Assembly (NCBI RefSeq): GCF_020832045.1
Contig: NZ_JAFIFK010000083.1
Span: 1 to 47,448, forward strand
Source: Halomonas sp.
Lineage (GTDB): Bacteria > Pseudomonadota > Gammaproteobacteria > Pseudomonadales > Halomonadaceae
Length of the DNA stretch: 47,448 bases
Direction: 5' to 3'
Below, in pieces: positions 31,456-40,377 of this stretch. The notes below the pieces were generated by a model that was not told the origin of the DNA, ran no database searches, and saw nothing but the letters and a program-made list of their open reading frames with translations. Each line of letters opens with the position of its first letter. The stretch's first letter is position 1. A program made the translations under genes and the position numbers.

Positions 31456-32658
31456 ATGCAAGCTTACCTACTGGACTTCGTCAATTTCATGCTGCGCTGG
31501 CTGCACGTTATCGCGGCCATCGCCTGGATCGGCGAGTCGATCTACTTCGTCATGCTGGACAATGGCCTGCGCAAGCCAAAGGCCGCCGAAGATCGCGACA
31601 AGGGCGTATTCGGTGAGATGTGGGCCGTGCACGGTGGTGGTTTCTATCACAACCAGAAATACGCCACGGCGCCCGCCAAGCTACCCGAGGACCTGCACTG
31701 GTCCTTCTGGAAGTCTTATACCACCTGGCTCTCGGGCTTCGCTCTGTTCGTACTGCTTTACATGACCAACCCGGGCTTCTACCTGGTCAACCCTCACAGC
31801 AGCTGGGAGTGGGCCGCCAACATGAGCGGCTGGCAGGCCAACCTTCTGGCCCTGGTGTTCCTGCTTGCAGGTTGGGTGGTCTACAACGAGCTATGTAAGC
31901 GCATCAGCCCCAACATGGAGCGCGATGGCATACTCAGCCTCGCGGTCGCTGTGCTGATGATCGTAGTGGCTTACCTCAGCGTGCAGATGTTCTCGGGCCG
32001 GGCGGCCTTCCTGCTCACCGGTGCGGTGATGGCCACTGCCATGTCCGCCAACGTGTTTTTCTGGATCATCCCCGGCCAGCGGCGCATGGTCAACGCGATG
32101 AAGGCCGGCGAACAGCCCAATCCGCTCGATGGCAAGCGAGGTAAGCAGCGGTCGGTTCACAACACCTACTTCACCCTGCCGGTAGTGCTGCTGATGATCA
32201 GTAACCACTACTCCTTCGTGTACAATCACGAATACGCCTGGGTACTGATGTCGCTGTTCATCTTCGCCGGTGCGCTGATCCGCCAGTTCTTCGTGCTGAT
32301 GCATGCGGGCAAGATCCAGCCGGCCTACCCGGTAGCCGGCGCGGCGCTGATCCTGGCAGCGTTCTGGCTGGGAATGCCCGGTGGGGCAACCACGGCTGCC
32401 AATGGCACCGCCGAGGCACCCAGCCAGGATGAAGTTCACGCCATGATCGATCAGCACTGTGTCGCTTGCCACTCGCGGGAGCCCACCCAGCCCGGCTTCG
32501 CCGCTCCGCCAGCCGGTGTGGCCTACGACGACTGGGACGACATTCTGCGGCAGAAGAGCCAAATCCAGCAGGTGGTAGCCAGCAAGTACATGCCGCTTGG
32601 CAACATGACCGGAATGACCGATGAAGAGCGGGAGGTGATTGCCGCCTGGTCGGAGTAA
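31456..32658 (+). CDS. puuD: Membrane urate hydroxylase PuuD with cytochrome c domain
   Basis: Oxidises urate to 5-hydroxyisourate and passes electrons to the respiratory chain, unlike soluble uricase. It has 400 residues: about eight hydrophobic segments in the first 310, then a periplasmic cytochrome c domain. The haem motif is C335-V-A-C338-H339, and a Met in the KYMPLGNM stretch is the likely sixth ligand. The N-terminal MLRWLHVIAAIAWIGESIYFVMLD is typical. It follows uraH by 216 bases. Confidence 0.94.
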   Translation: MQAYLLDFVNFMLRWLHVIAAIAWIGESIYFVMLDNGLRKPKAAEDRDKGVFGEMWAVHGGGFYHNQKYATAPAKLPEDLHWSFWKSYTTWLSGFALFVLLYMTNPGFYLVNPHSSWEWAANMSGWQANLLALVFLLAGWVVYNELCKRISPNMERDGILSLAVAVLMIVVAYLSVQMFSGRAAFLLTGAVMATAMSANVFFWIIPGQRRMVNAMKAGEQPNPLDGKRGKQRSVHNTYFTLPVVLLMISNHYSFVYNHEYAWVLMSLFIFAGALIRQFFVLMHAGKIQPAYPVAGAALILAAFWLGMPGGATTAANGTAEAPSQDEVHAMIDQHCVACHSREPTQPGFAAPPAGVAYDDWDDILRQKSQIQQVVASKYMPLGNMTGMTDEEREVIAAWSE

Positions 32659-32684
32659 GGCCGGACAGCCTCTTCCTGTATAGC

Positions 32685-32717
32685 GCCCCCGGCCCGCTCG
32701 TCTGCGGTGTCGGGGGC
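32685..32717 (+). terminator. Weak hairpin terminator after puuD
   Basis: Stem GCCCCCG / CGGGGGC (32685-32691 and 32711-32717) with a 19-base loop, followed by CTT. The stem is strong but there is no real T-run. It lies 27 bases after the puuD stop. Confidence 0.5.
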
Positions 32718-32746
32718 CTTGGCGTCGGTTCGATAGTTCGTGGAGC

Positions 32747-32759
32747 TTGTGTATACAAT
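32747..32759. promoter_or_regulatory. TGTATACA operator at the GntR gene
   Basis: TTGTGTATACAAT holds TGTATACA at 32750-32757 and a good -10 hexamer TACAAT at 32754-32759. It lies 33 bases before the GntR start. The overlap suggests autorepression. Confidence 0.7.
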
Positions 32760-32791
32760 AGCCAGTAAAGATGGGTTGCAAGGAGGTAAGC

Positions 32792-33538
32792 ATGAACCAG
32801 CGGGAGAGTCAGGCCGACGCTGGCGACTCGGCTAAGGAAAAACCCCGGCGCCTGGGCAAGAACGGCGACGGGGCAGAGCGCCACGAAGCGATCTATCGCA
32901 CCATCAGCGATGCCATCATCGAGCATCGACTGCGGCCCGGAGCACGCTTGCGTGAGGATGCCCTGGCCGATGTATTCGGCATCAGCCGTACCGGTGTGCG
33001 CAAAATCCTCCAGCGCCTGGCCCTCGAACAACTGGTCACTCTTACACCTCGGCGCGGTGCCAGCGTCACCCGGCCCACCGCCGAGGAAGCCAAGGACGTG
33101 TTCGATGCTCGCCAGATGGTGGAATGCGGGCTCATGCCGGCGGTGGCCAGGCGCATCACCGCTGACGATGTTCGCGCGCTGCGCGACATGGCCCGCCGTG
33201 AGCGTGAGGCGCTCAAGTCGGGCGAGCAAAGCCGCGCAATCAAACTATCTGCCGCTTTTCACGAGCGTCTGGCGCAGCTGTCGGGCAATGCCACCTTGGC
33301 GGCCTTCGTCGGTCAACTCTGTTCACGCTCATCCTTGATTCTCGCCGTCTACGGGAGCTCGGGTCACCTGGGCTGCGAGTCGCACGATCATGACGATCTG
33401 ATCGGTTACCTGGAAGCCGGCAACGGTGATCGTGCGGCGGCCTTTATGGGGCGTCACCTCAAGGCGATCGAGGCCTCGCTGTCGATCGTCGAAGAGGAAG
33501 AAGAGGCCCCAGATCTGCAGAGTATCTTTGGCGTCTGA
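32792..33538 (+). CDS. GntR-family (FCD domain) regulator of the purine/ureide cluster
   Basis: Transcription factor of 248 residues. After a charged N-terminal tail of about 30 residues comes a winged helix (IYRTISDAIIEHRLRPGARL, then FGISRTGVRKILQRL) and a helical FCD domain. It sits in the middle of the purine genes with a TGTATACA site at its own promoter, and is the best candidate to bind that motif throughout the cluster. The ATG at 32792 follows AGGAGG; an earlier ATG at 32771 lies before that ribosome site. The ligand is probably a purine breakdown product (inference). Confidence 0.9.
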   Translation: MNQRESQADAGDSAKEKPRRLGKNGDGAERHEAIYRTISDAIIEHRLRPGARLREDALADVFGISRTGVRKILQRLALEQLVTLTPRRGASVTRPTAEEAKDVFDARQMVECGLMPAVARRITADDVRALRDMARREREALKSGEQSRAIKLSAAFHERLAQLSGNATLAAFVGQLCSRSSLILAVYGSSGHLGCESHDHDDLIGYLEAGNGDRAAAFMGRHLKAIEASLSIVEEEEEAPDLQSIFGV

Positions 33539-33563
33539 ACCTTCAACGATGCTGGCAATAACC

Positions 33564-33602
33564 AAAAGCCGCCGGATGATGAATGCATCCGGCGGCTTTT
33601 TT
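33564..33602. terminator. Bidirectional intrinsic terminator after the GntR gene
   Basis: Perfect 15-bp stem AAAAGCCGCCGGATG / CATCCGGCGGCTTTT (33564-33578 and 33586-33600), 7-base loop, then TT. The A and T ends give a U-run in both directions, so it can also stop the convergent NCS1 permease unit. Confidence 0.92.
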
Positions 33603-33794
33603 ATGAAGCGTCGGGGTGAAGCGATCACTTCGCCGGGCTGGTTATATGCTTGGTCAGTCACTTGAGTGTGCCAGATCCTCGTTATATAGCGTCGGGTCGA
33701 TGCGCTGTATGTCCAGCTCGCTTTCGTTCATCGTCGTCACCGTTGTCGTTATGTTGGCTTGCCATGCCCACGGGGAGAACATGGTCAGTGGGGG

Positions 33795-35171
33795 TTACTG
33801 GCGAAAGCGCTGGCAGGGCGCCCAGTGCTTCATCAGCAGGTAGTAGGTCAGGCCGGCCGGAATCAGACTGGCGTACCAGGAGACGGCGGAAAAGGTGAGG
33901 GCGGCGACGATACCCACCAGGGTGGCGATGAGTGCGGCGTAGTTGACGCCCTGATAGGGGCCGGTCTCGTCATAGAGCTTGCCGAGATCCAGCGTGCGGC
34001 GGCGGATCAGGTAGTAGTCCACCACCAGGATGGCGAAGATCGGGCCGAGGAAGGCGGAGTAGGTCTGCACGAACAGCTGCAGGCCGGCGGCGGACTCGGG
34101 TTGCACCAACTTCCAGGGGAAGGTGGCGAAGGCCAGCAGGCCGACGATCACCGTGGAAGTGGCGAACTTGAGTTTGAACACGTCCATCAGCACGTAGGTC
34201 GGCGGCACCACGTTGTTGAGCACATTGGTGGTGACCTGGGCGAAGGCGATGAACAGCAATGTGGTCATCAGCAGCGGCGTGTTGTCCACGGCGTTGGCGA
34301 AGACTTGTATGGGGTCGGCGGTACCGGTGGCCTCGGAGACCATGTAGCCGATCAGGCCCATGAACAGAGTGCAGGGCAGAATCGACATGGCATAGATGGT
34401 GGTCAGGAGGCTTGGGCGGGTGCCGTGCTTGTGCTCGCGTGAGTAGTCGCTGACGTTGAGCATCATGGTGCTGTAGATGCCCAGGAACAGCATGGTGGCG
34501 CCCCAGAAGGGCATGCCCCAGGAACCTTCCATGGTCAGCAGGTTGGCCGAGAGCTCGTCGCCGTAACGCTGCACGGTGGCATAGAACATGTAGGTCAGCG
34601 AGGCGAGGATGAAGACGCTACCGATGTTCTCCAGCCATTTGATGCCCTGAAAGCCCATTACGGACAGGCCGATCTGAAGAAACTGGAAAGCGATGAAATA
34701 GAAGATCAGGTTGTCGAAGCCGAACAGGGTGGCCGACACCATGTTGAGCGCGCCGGCACCGATCCAGCTCTGAAAGCCGTACCACACCACTGCCGGTACC
34801 GCGCGTACCAGGCCGGGGATGCGCGTGCCGGCGAAGCCGAACGCACTGCGGGCCTGGACCATGAAGGGGATGCCGTACTTGTAGCCGGCGGCGCCATTGA
34901 TGGCCAGTGCGATGCCGATGACGAAGCAGCCGATCGCTATCGCCAAGGTTGCCTGGATCAGGTTCAGCGTACCGACCACGCTGGAGCCCATGGCGAACGT
35001 GCCAATGGAGACGCAGCCGCCGAACCAGGCCAGGAAGTAGGAAGTGCGACCCATGATGCGGGTCTTCTGCGGCGCCAGCGATTCCGCCCCCAGCGCCTTG
35101 GAGACTCCAGGTGCAGCCGCTGCCAGGGGTGCCGGTTCGGCCGCCGTGCCGTGTGGGTTGGTGTGTTGCAT
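33795..35171 (-). CDS. NCS1-family nucleobase/allantoin symporter (PucI-like)
   Basis: Inner-membrane permease of 458 residues with about twelve hydrophobic segments. The NCS1 signatures are GYKYGIPFMVQARSAFG and RAVPAVVWYGFQSWIGAG near residues 95-140. It follows the allantoin racemase gene by 111 bases on the same strand, so allantoin or a related hydantoin is the favoured substrate, but cytosine, uracil and allantoin carriers are hard to separate by eye. GAGGA precedes the ATG. Confidence 0.88.
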   Translation of the reverse strand: MQHTNPHGTAAEPAPLAAAAPGVSKALGAESLAPQKTRIMGRTSYFLAWFGGCVSIGTFAMGSSVVGTLNLIQATLAIAIGCFVIGIALAINGAAGYKYGIPFMVQARSAFGFAGTRIPGLVRAVPAVVWYGFQSWIGAGALNMVSATLFGFDNLIFYFIAFQFLQIGLSVMGFQGIKWLENIGSVFILASLTYMFYATVQRYGDELSANLLTMEGSWGMPFWGATMLFLGIYSTMMLNVSDYSREHKHGTRPSLLTTIYAMSILPCTLFMGLIGYMVSEATGTADPIQVFANAVDNTPLLMTTLLFIAFAQVTTNVLNNVVPPTYVLMDVFKLKFATSTVIVGLLAFATFPWKLVQPESAAGLQLFVQTYSAFLGPIFAILVVDYYLIRRRTLDLGKLYDETGPYQGVNYAALIATLVGIVAALTFSAVSWYASLIPAGLTYYLLMKHWAPCQRFRQ

Positions 35172-35282
35172 GGGTATGTCCTCGCAAGTCGTTGCTCTGT
35201 GTTGTGTTTGTGCCCGGTGTTGCCAGCGGGCTTGGCGTGACGTGCTTAAGGTGCGTTTTTCGTTGTCGTTGTCGTGATGCGA

Positions 35283-36026
35283 TCAGCGTTGGGTCAGATG
35301 GGAATACCCCTCGAAACGGCCGGTGAAGGGTTTGGGGCGCGGGAAAGCCAGGTCGCCATGCTTACTGGTGCCGAGCCCCAGCCCCACGAGAGCCTCGGCC
35401 AGCTTGACCGCGGCGGTGACGCCTTCGACCACTGGCAGCCCGACTTCCTGGGAAATGCGCTGGGTCAGATCGGCCATGCCACCGCAGCCAAGCACGATGG
35501 CGCCTATGCCATCTTCGTCGCGGGCCCGCCGGCACTCTTCGATGATGCGATCCAGTGCTGCCGAGCCGTTCTCTTCCAGATCGAGAACGGGAATCTCGGC
35601 GGCCCGCACCCGGCGGCAGTGGTGACGAAAGCCGTACTGTTCCAGTAAGTGCTCGGCGATGATGCCGGTACGCGACAGCGTGGTGACTACCGAAAACCGG
35701 GTGCTGATCAGGCTGGCGGCATGGAAGGCCGCCTCGGCAATGCCGATTACCGGGGCGCGGGTCAGCTCTCGGGCAGCCAGCAGGCCGGGGTCGCCGAAGC
35801 AGGCGATGACATAGGCATCGGTGCCGCCTTGCTCTCCTGCCATTACCTCTTCGAGAACACCCACGGCGCTGATCGCTTCATCGAAGTGACTCTCGATGGA
35901 TACCGGTCCGTCCGCTGGCTGAGTGGCTACCACAGTGGTACCGGGGGCGGCGATCCGCTGCGCCGCTTCTCCGATCTTGCGAGTCATGTCGGTCGTGGTA
36001 TTGGGGTTGATGACGCGCAGTCGCAT
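35283..36026 (-). CDS. hpxA: Allantoin racemase-like Asp/Glu/hydantoin racemase
   Basis: Interconverts R- and S-allantoin without cofactor. It has 247 residues. The two catalytic cysteines of the family are C76 (VIACFGDPGL) and C181 (IVLGCGGMADL). It opens with LRVINPNTTTDMT, the standard start of this group. The ATG at 36026 follows GGAGG four bases upstream; an upstream extension to 36098 is rejected. It is divergent from puuE and co-directional with the NCS1 permease. The gene name is by family and context. Confidence 0.88.
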   Translation of the reverse strand: MRLRVINPNTTTDMTRKIGEAAQRIAAPGTTVVATQPADGPVSIESHFDEAISAVGVLEEVMAGEQGGTDAYVIACFGDPGLLAARELTRAPVIGIAEAAFHAASLISTRFSVVTTLSRTGIIAEHLLEQYGFRHHCRRVRAAEIPVLDLEENGSAALDRIIEECRRARDEDGIGAIVLGCGGMADLTQRISQEVGLPVVEGVTAAVKLAEALVGLGLGTSKHGDLAFPRPKPFTGRFEGYSHLTQR

Positions 36027-36060
36027 ACAGCCTCCGGCTTTGTGAACAATGATAATTGTC

Positions 36061-36072
36061 TTTGTACACAAA
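36061..36072. promoter_or_regulatory. TGTATACA-type operator near hpxA (variant)
   Basis: TTTGTACACAAA, with TGTACACA at 36063-36070, about 35 bases before the hpxA start. It keeps the TTGT...ACAA frame of the other sites. Confidence 0.65.
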
Positions 36073-36248
36073 ATAGTGGCTGTCGAAGCGCAGCGCAAGA
36101 AATTTGTGATGGCTATGAATTTCTTTATAATATCTTATATATCAGTAGTTTAAGTGAATTTTGAGAAGTCTTGGAAACTTCTTCTATCTAATGCTTAGGT
36201 CTAAAGTATTGCTTCTTAGGTGCTCAAGGGATACGGGTTGGGTATTTA

Positions 36249-36258
36249 TTGTATACAG
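36249..36258. promoter_or_regulatory. TGTATACA operator, hpxA-puuE region, site 2
   Basis: TTGTATACAG contains the exact palindrome TGTATACA at 36250-36257. Confidence 0.65.
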
Positions 36259-36361
36259 TTATTGCCGCATCCTTGGACGTACTGGCTTTGATACCGGCAG
36301 AGAGGGTGGGAGAGAGGGTGGCCAATCATCGAGCGATACTCTGCGTTTGCTCTTACGATTA

Positions 36362-36377
36362 TTTTTGTATACAAAAA
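36362..36377. promoter_or_regulatory. TGTATACA operator, hpxA-puuE region, site 3
   Basis: TTTTTGTATACAAAAA is an exact 16-bp palindrome and the best-formed copy in the window. Confidence 0.75.
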
Positions 36378-36511
36378 GAATCTGCCATGCTTGTACTCAT
36401 CTGCAGCGGCTCGCCTTTGGTTCCCCAAAGTGCGTGGTTCGACATTGGGCGCCCGCAGTCAGCCGGAGCCGGTCAGGATGGTTTGGCCAACTTCAGCCTC
36501 ACATGGGCTGG

Positions 36512-36540
36512 TTGCAACAAGGTTGGATACAGTCTATTTT
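36512..36540 (+). promoter_or_regulatory. Candidate puuE promoter
   Basis: TTGCAA (36512-36517), 17 bases, TATTTT (36535-36540). The operator at 36546-36555 would cover the transcription start. Confidence 0.5.
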
Positions 36541-36545
36541 CTTAA

Positions 36546-36555
36546 TTGTATACAC
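36546..36555. promoter_or_regulatory. TGTATACA operator, hpxA-puuE region, site 4
   Basis: TTGTATACAC contains TGTATACA at 36547-36554, six bases after the -10 of the predicted puuE promoter, a classic repressor position. Confidence 0.7.
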
Positions 36556-36622
36556 TTTGCTCGTGAAGCCGCCTGGACCCGGCATCCCACGGGCAATACA
36601 GAACAAGAGGAAGGGTACTGAG

Positions 36623-37555
36623 ATGAGCGTTAGCCGTGATTATCCCCGCGATCTGGTCGGCTACGGCCGCAACCCGCCCCAGGCCAACTGGCCGGGACGG
36701 GCGAAGATCGCCGTACAGTTCGTACTCAATTACGAAGAGGGTGGCGAGAACTGCGTGCTGCATGGCGATGCCGGCTCCGAGCAGTTTCTCTCCGAAATCA
36801 TCGGCGCGGCTTCCTATCCCGCCCGTCACCTCAGCATGGAATCGATTTACGAGTACGGTTCGCGGGCCGGCGTCTGGCGCATTCTGCGCGAGTTCGAACG
36901 CCGCGGCCTTCCGCTGACGGTGTTCGGCGTGGCCATGGCCCTGGAGCGTCATCCGGAGGTAGCCCAGGCGTTCAAGGAGCTGGGCCACGAAATCGCTTGT
37001 CACGGCTATCGCTGGATTCACTACCAAGAACTCCCTGAGCATGTCGAGCGCGAGCATTTACAGCGTGCCATGGAGATATTTCAGCACCTCTATGGCGAGA
37101 AGCCCCTGGGCTGGTACACCGGACGCGACAGCCCCAACACCCGTCGGCTGGTGCTCGATGAAGGCGGCTTCCTCTACGATAGTGACTACTATGGAGACGA
37201 TCTGCCGTTCTGGACCCGAGAGGCGGACAGTCAGGGCGTCGAGCACGACCATTTGATCGTGCCTTACACCCTGGATAGCAACGATATGCGCTTCGCCGCC
37301 CCCCAAGGGTTCAATACCGCCGATCACTTCTTCACCTACCTGCGCGACGCCTTCGACGTGCTCTACGCGGAAGGCGAGGAGTCGCCCAAGATGCTCTCGG
37401 TGGGCATGCACTGCCGGCTGCTCGGCCGCCCAGGCCGTTTCCGCGCCCTGCAGCGCTTCCTTGATCATATCGAGGCCCATGACCGGGTCTGGGTTACCCG
37501 GCGGGTGGACATCGCGCGGCATTGGATCGAGCATCATCCGGCGCCGGCGCGCTGA
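36623..37555 (+). CDS. puuE: Allantoinase PuuE (polysaccharide deacetylase fold)
   Basis: Hydrolyses S-allantoin to allantoate with a cofactor-independent enzyme unrelated to the metal amidohydrolase allantoinase. It has 310 residues. Signatures are RDLVGYGRNPPQANWPG at the start, QFVLNYEEGGENCVLHGD, HEIACHGYRWIHY and the C-terminal SVGMHCRLLGRPGR. The ATG at 36623 is supported by AGAGGAAGGG and by the family N-terminus; the open frame upstream to 36161 is non-coding. It is divergent from hpxA. Confidence 0.95.
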   Translation: MSVSRDYPRDLVGYGRNPPQANWPGRAKIAVQFVLNYEEGGENCVLHGDAGSEQFLSEIIGAASYPARHLSMESIYEYGSRAGVWRILREFERRGLPLTVFGVAMALERHPEVAQAFKELGHEIACHGYRWIHYQELPEHVEREHLQRAMEIFQHLYGEKPLGWYTGRDSPNTRRLVLDEGGFLYDSDYYGDDLPFWTREADSQGVEHDHLIVPYTLDSNDMRFAAPQGFNTADHFFTYLRDAFDVLYAEGEESPKMLSVGMHCRLLGRPGRFRALQRFLDHIEAHDRVWVTRRVDIARHWIEHHPAPAR

Positions 37556-37602
37556 GCCCCTGATGAATGCAGGGGTTCCGATAAAGGTGTCGGCCACCCT
37601 GA

Positions 37603-37636
37603 CAAGCCCCTGGCCGGCGATGCCGGACAGGGCTTG
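37603..37636. terminator. Hairpin between puuE and the convergent carrier gene
   Basis: Outer stem CAAGCCC / GGGCTTG (37603-37609 and 37630-37636) and inner stem CCGGC / GCCGG with loop GAT. There is no long T-run. It lies between convergent genes, so a terminator is likely. Confidence 0.55.
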
Positions 37637-37667
37637 GCAGGGTAGTGGGTGGTTAGAGCGAAGAAGC

Positions 37668-39116
37668 TCAGCCGGCCCACTGGGTGACTTGCGCGAAAGC
37701 CAGGAAGCCGATGGCGATCACTACCCAGATACAGAACAGCGGGAAGAAGAACTTCACCCACTTCTGCCAAGGCACGCCGGCAATGGCGAGAGTTGCCATG
37801 AAATAGCCGGAAGTGGGGTAGAGGATGTTGCCCATACCGTCGCCGAGCTGAAAGGCCAGCACGGCGGTCTGTCGGGTCACGCCGATCAGGTCGGAGAGAG
37901 GGGCCATGATCGGCATGGTAACCAGGGCCTGCCCGCTGCCCGAGGGCACCACGAAGTTGAAGGCCAGCTGTGCGAAGTACATGCCGATGGCCGACAGCAT
38001 GGTCGGCAGTTCGCCAACCAAGCTGCCGAGTCCCATGACCAGGGTATCCATGATCTGGCCATCTTCCAGCACTACGGCTACGCCACGGGCCACGCCGGCG
38101 ATCATGGCGCCCACCAGCACGTCGCGGAAGCCCTTGTTGAAGGCTTCGCTGATGGCCGTGGTACTCAAGCCGGCAATGAGACCGACGACGATGCCCATGA
38201 TGATGAACAGCCCGGCCATCTCCATCATGAACCAGCCCTGGCGCAGCACGCCGTAGACCAACAGGCCGAAGAATGCAAAGGTGGCGACCGCTGCCAGTTT
38301 CTGGCGACCGTTGGCGGTCAGGGCTCCCTCATCAGTGGCGTGCTGGTAGAGCGAGCGCTTTTCCTCTTCCGTTTCGTCGCCCGCCATCAGGCTCAATTCG
38401 GGGTTGTCGCGAACCTGGCGTGCATAGCGCATGACGAAGTAGATGGCGGCACTCAGGATGATGGCAAAGGCGGCCGCTCGCAGACCGAAGCCGGAGTAGA
38501 GCGGCAGGTCGGAGAGCTGCTGACCGAGCCCGGTATTGATCGGGTTGAGTACACCCGAAGCGAACCCGGCGGTGGTGGCACACAGCGCCACGGCCGCAGC
38601 GGTTACCGAGTCGAAGCGCAGGGCAATCATCAACGGCAGAATGACCGGCACGTAAACCAGGGCCAGCTCTTGGGTGCCGATGATCGTCGCGACCAGAGCG
38701 AAGACCGTCATCAAGACCGGAATCATCAACAGGCTTCGATTGGCGAAGCGTCGGCTCAGCTTGTCGACACCGATCTCGATGATGCCTGTACGGCGCAGCA
38801 CCATGAACATGCCGCCGATCATGAAGGTGAAGAACACGACTTCACCGGCACTCATCAAGCCATTGGGTATCGCCAGCATGAAGTCGACGAGGCTCGTCGG
38901 GTTCTGCTCGATGTATTGGAACGACTCTGCGTCGATAGTGGTGCGGCCTTCGGGCCCGGGTACTCTCTCGTACTGGCCGGCGGGCACGAAATAGGTCGCC
39001 ACGGCTGCCATGGCGATGAATACGAAAAGGATGACGTAGATATGCGGTATCTGCCAGTGAGACCGCCTGGAGCCTTGGGCTCCTGTTGGGCTGTTTGAGG
39101 GAGTGGGTTTCGTCAT
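37668..39116 (-). CDS. YfcC-family (DcuC/ArcD-like) membrane carrier
   Basis: Inner-membrane carrier of 482 residues with about twelve hydrophobic segments. Features of the YfcC group are the N-terminal HIYVILFVFIAMAAVATYFVPAG and the substrate-site NFVVPSGSGQALVTMPIMAPL. Members are annotated as basic amino acid or dicarboxylate carriers, with few proven substrates. It is divergent from an RpiR-family regulator and flanked by ureide genes, so a ureide such as allantoate or ureidoglycolate is a reasonable guess. GAGGTG precedes the ATG. Confidence 0.82.
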   Translation of the reverse strand: MTKPTPSNSPTGAQGSRRSHWQIPHIYVILFVFIAMAAVATYFVPAGQYERVPGPEGRTTIDAESFQYIEQNPTSLVDFMLAIPNGLMSAGEVVFFTFMIGGMFMVLRRTGIIEIGVDKLSRRFANRSLLMIPVLMTVFALVATIIGTQELALVYVPVILPLMIALRFDSVTAAAVALCATTAGFASGVLNPINTGLGQQLSDLPLYSGFGLRAAAFAIILSAAIYFVMRYARQVRDNPELSLMAGDETEEEKRSLYQHATDEGALTANGRQKLAAVATFAFFGLLVYGVLRQGWFMMEMAGLFIIMGIVVGLIAGLSTTAISEAFNKGFRDVLVGAMIAGVARGVAVVLEDGQIMDTLVMGLGSLVGELPTMLSAIGMYFAQLAFNFVVPSGSGQALVTMPIMAPLSDLIGVTRQTAVLAFQLGDGMGNILYPTSGYFMATLAIAGVPWQKWVKFFFPLFCIWVVIAIGFLAFAQVTQWAG

Positions 39117-39315
39117 GGGGCACCTCGCGTTGTTGTTGATGATGTCGCTATAGTGATGCGGCGCTGCTTCGCTTCGAGAGGCGAGCGTCGCGGGGAGATG
39201 GCGGAGACGGTAAGGCCGAGTATCGGTGGCGATTCCTTCCGCTCATTGTGGGTACAGAATAATGACGCCTATGGGCGCGCACTCGGCGCTGTGGCCGGGT
39301 TAGAGGAGAGCTTTT

Positions 39316-40179
39316 TTGCGGACGCATCAGACGGCCATGACGCCTCACATCGGTCAGCGAATATCGGCCCAATATGCCGAGCTGAGCGCTCAGGAACAGC
39401 GTGTCGCGGCCTTCATTCTCGAGCATTTCGACGACTTGGCGGTATATAGCGCTGCCGATCTGGCGCGTGTTACCGGGGTATCGAAATCCACGGTCAGCCG
39501 GCTGTTCAAACGCCTTGGCTTCGAAAGCTTCCAGGCGGTGAAGCACCATGCTCGCCAGCTGCGCAATCTGGGCATGCCGTTGGTCACCGATGCGCAGGCG
39601 GCGAGCGGAGACGGCGAACGTTTCAAACGCCATCTGGCACGGGAGCAGGAGAACCTGCGCAGAACGCTCGGTGCCATCGAGCCGCATACCTTCGAGGTGA
39701 TCCTGCAGGCGATGGACCAGGCGCGACGGCTGCTGCTGGTGGGGTTTCGCAACAGTTACCCCCTGGCCATGCATTTCCGCCAGCAACTGATTCAAGCTCG
39801 TGAAGAAGTGGACCTCGCGCCTCAGCCCAATCAGTCCTTGGCCGAGGAGCTGGTCGGGCTGGGTGCGGAGGATCTGGTGATTCTGTTCGGTTTCCGTCGG
39901 CGTCCGCGATTGTTCGAGGAACTGGTGGAGACCCTCGCGGCTCTGCCCTGTCGGGTGCTGCTGATCGGTGATGCCACCGGGGCGAGTCATGCCGAGCAGA
40001 CCGACTGGTGGCTGGAGTGTTCGCTGGACAGTATCTCGGCCTTCGACAGCTATGCCAGCGCCATGAGCCTGATCAGTCTGCTGGCCAACGGTTTGCTGCA
40101 CCAGCGGCTGGCCCAGGGCCGAGCCCGCATCGATGCCGTCACCGAACTTTATCAGGGGCTGGACGAACTCTCTTCCTGA
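39316..40179 (+). CDS. MurR/RpiR-family regulator with SIS domain
   Basis: Transcription factor of about 287 residues. It has an N-terminal HTH_6 domain (AQYAELSAQEQRVAAFILEH, then VTGVSKSTVSRLFKRLGF) and a C-terminal SIS domain (about 120-260) that usually binds a phosphosugar or other small ligand. The start is taken as TTG at 39316 because GAGGAGAG lies five bases before it; the ATG at 39337 has no ribosome site. It is divergent from the YfcC carrier and upstream of allE, so it may control either. Confidence 0.87.
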   Translation: MRTHQTAMTPHIGQRISAQYAELSAQEQRVAAFILEHFDDLAVYSAADLARVTGVSKSTVSRLFKRLGFESFQAVKHHARQLRNLGMPLVTDAQAASGDGERFKRHLAREQENLRRTLGAIEPHTFEVILQAMDQARRLLLVGFRNSYPLAMHFRQQLIQAREEVDLAPQPNQSLAEELVGLGAEDLVILFGFRRRPRLFEELVETLAALPCRVLLIGDATGASHAEQTDWWLECSLDSISAFDSYASAMSLISLLANGLLHQRLAQGRARIDAVTELYQGLDELSS

Positions 40180-40293
40180 TAGGGAAGGATAGACGCTGCG
40201 ACCGCTTACAACCTTCGGCGGGTGGGCATGGGAGAAGGGCATGCCGGTAGCCTCTTGTGCCGTCGAATGAAACGAAAGTTGCTAGACACGTTA

Positions 40294-40317
40294 CTTGTGA
40301 GACGTTAGTTTCACAAG
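40294..40317. promoter_or_regulatory. Inverted repeat upstream of allE
   Basis: CTTGTGA / TCACAAG (7-bp arms, 10-base spacer), 61 bases before allE; a TGAAACGAAAG lies just upstream. It is a candidate operator for the RpiR-family regulator encoded directly upstream. It differs from the TGTATACA sites of the GntR set. Confidence 0.45.
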
Positions 40318-40377
40318 CCGTGAAAGGACGTTTTTTTGGCCTATGCCAAGGCCGATTCCGCCTATGAGGAGCCGCTC

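Larger units (their letters stand above)
36027..36622. other. Large divergent control region hpxA / puuE
   Basis: This 596-base AT-rich region holds four TGTATACA-type sites (near 36066, 36253, 36369 and 36550) and a promoter reading to puuE. It looks like a regulatory region with a long stretch of unexplained DNA. No convincing small gene is present, though part of it stays open in the puuE frame. Confidence 0.7.

Noticed and set aside
36249..36545. 98-codon plus-strand frame in the hpxA-puuE region
   Set aside because: It starts inside an operator palindrome, lacks a ribosome site and shows no protein-like pattern.
36161..36622. Upstream in-frame extension of puuE by 154 codons
   Set aside because: The region holds repeated operator palindromes and a promoter, and the family N-terminus matches the start at 36623.
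37461..39098. Long plus-strand open frame (545 codons) opposite the YfcC carrier gene
   Set aside because: It is the GC-driven shadow of the carrier gene, rich in His, Gln, Asp and Gly, without ribosome site or recognisable family.
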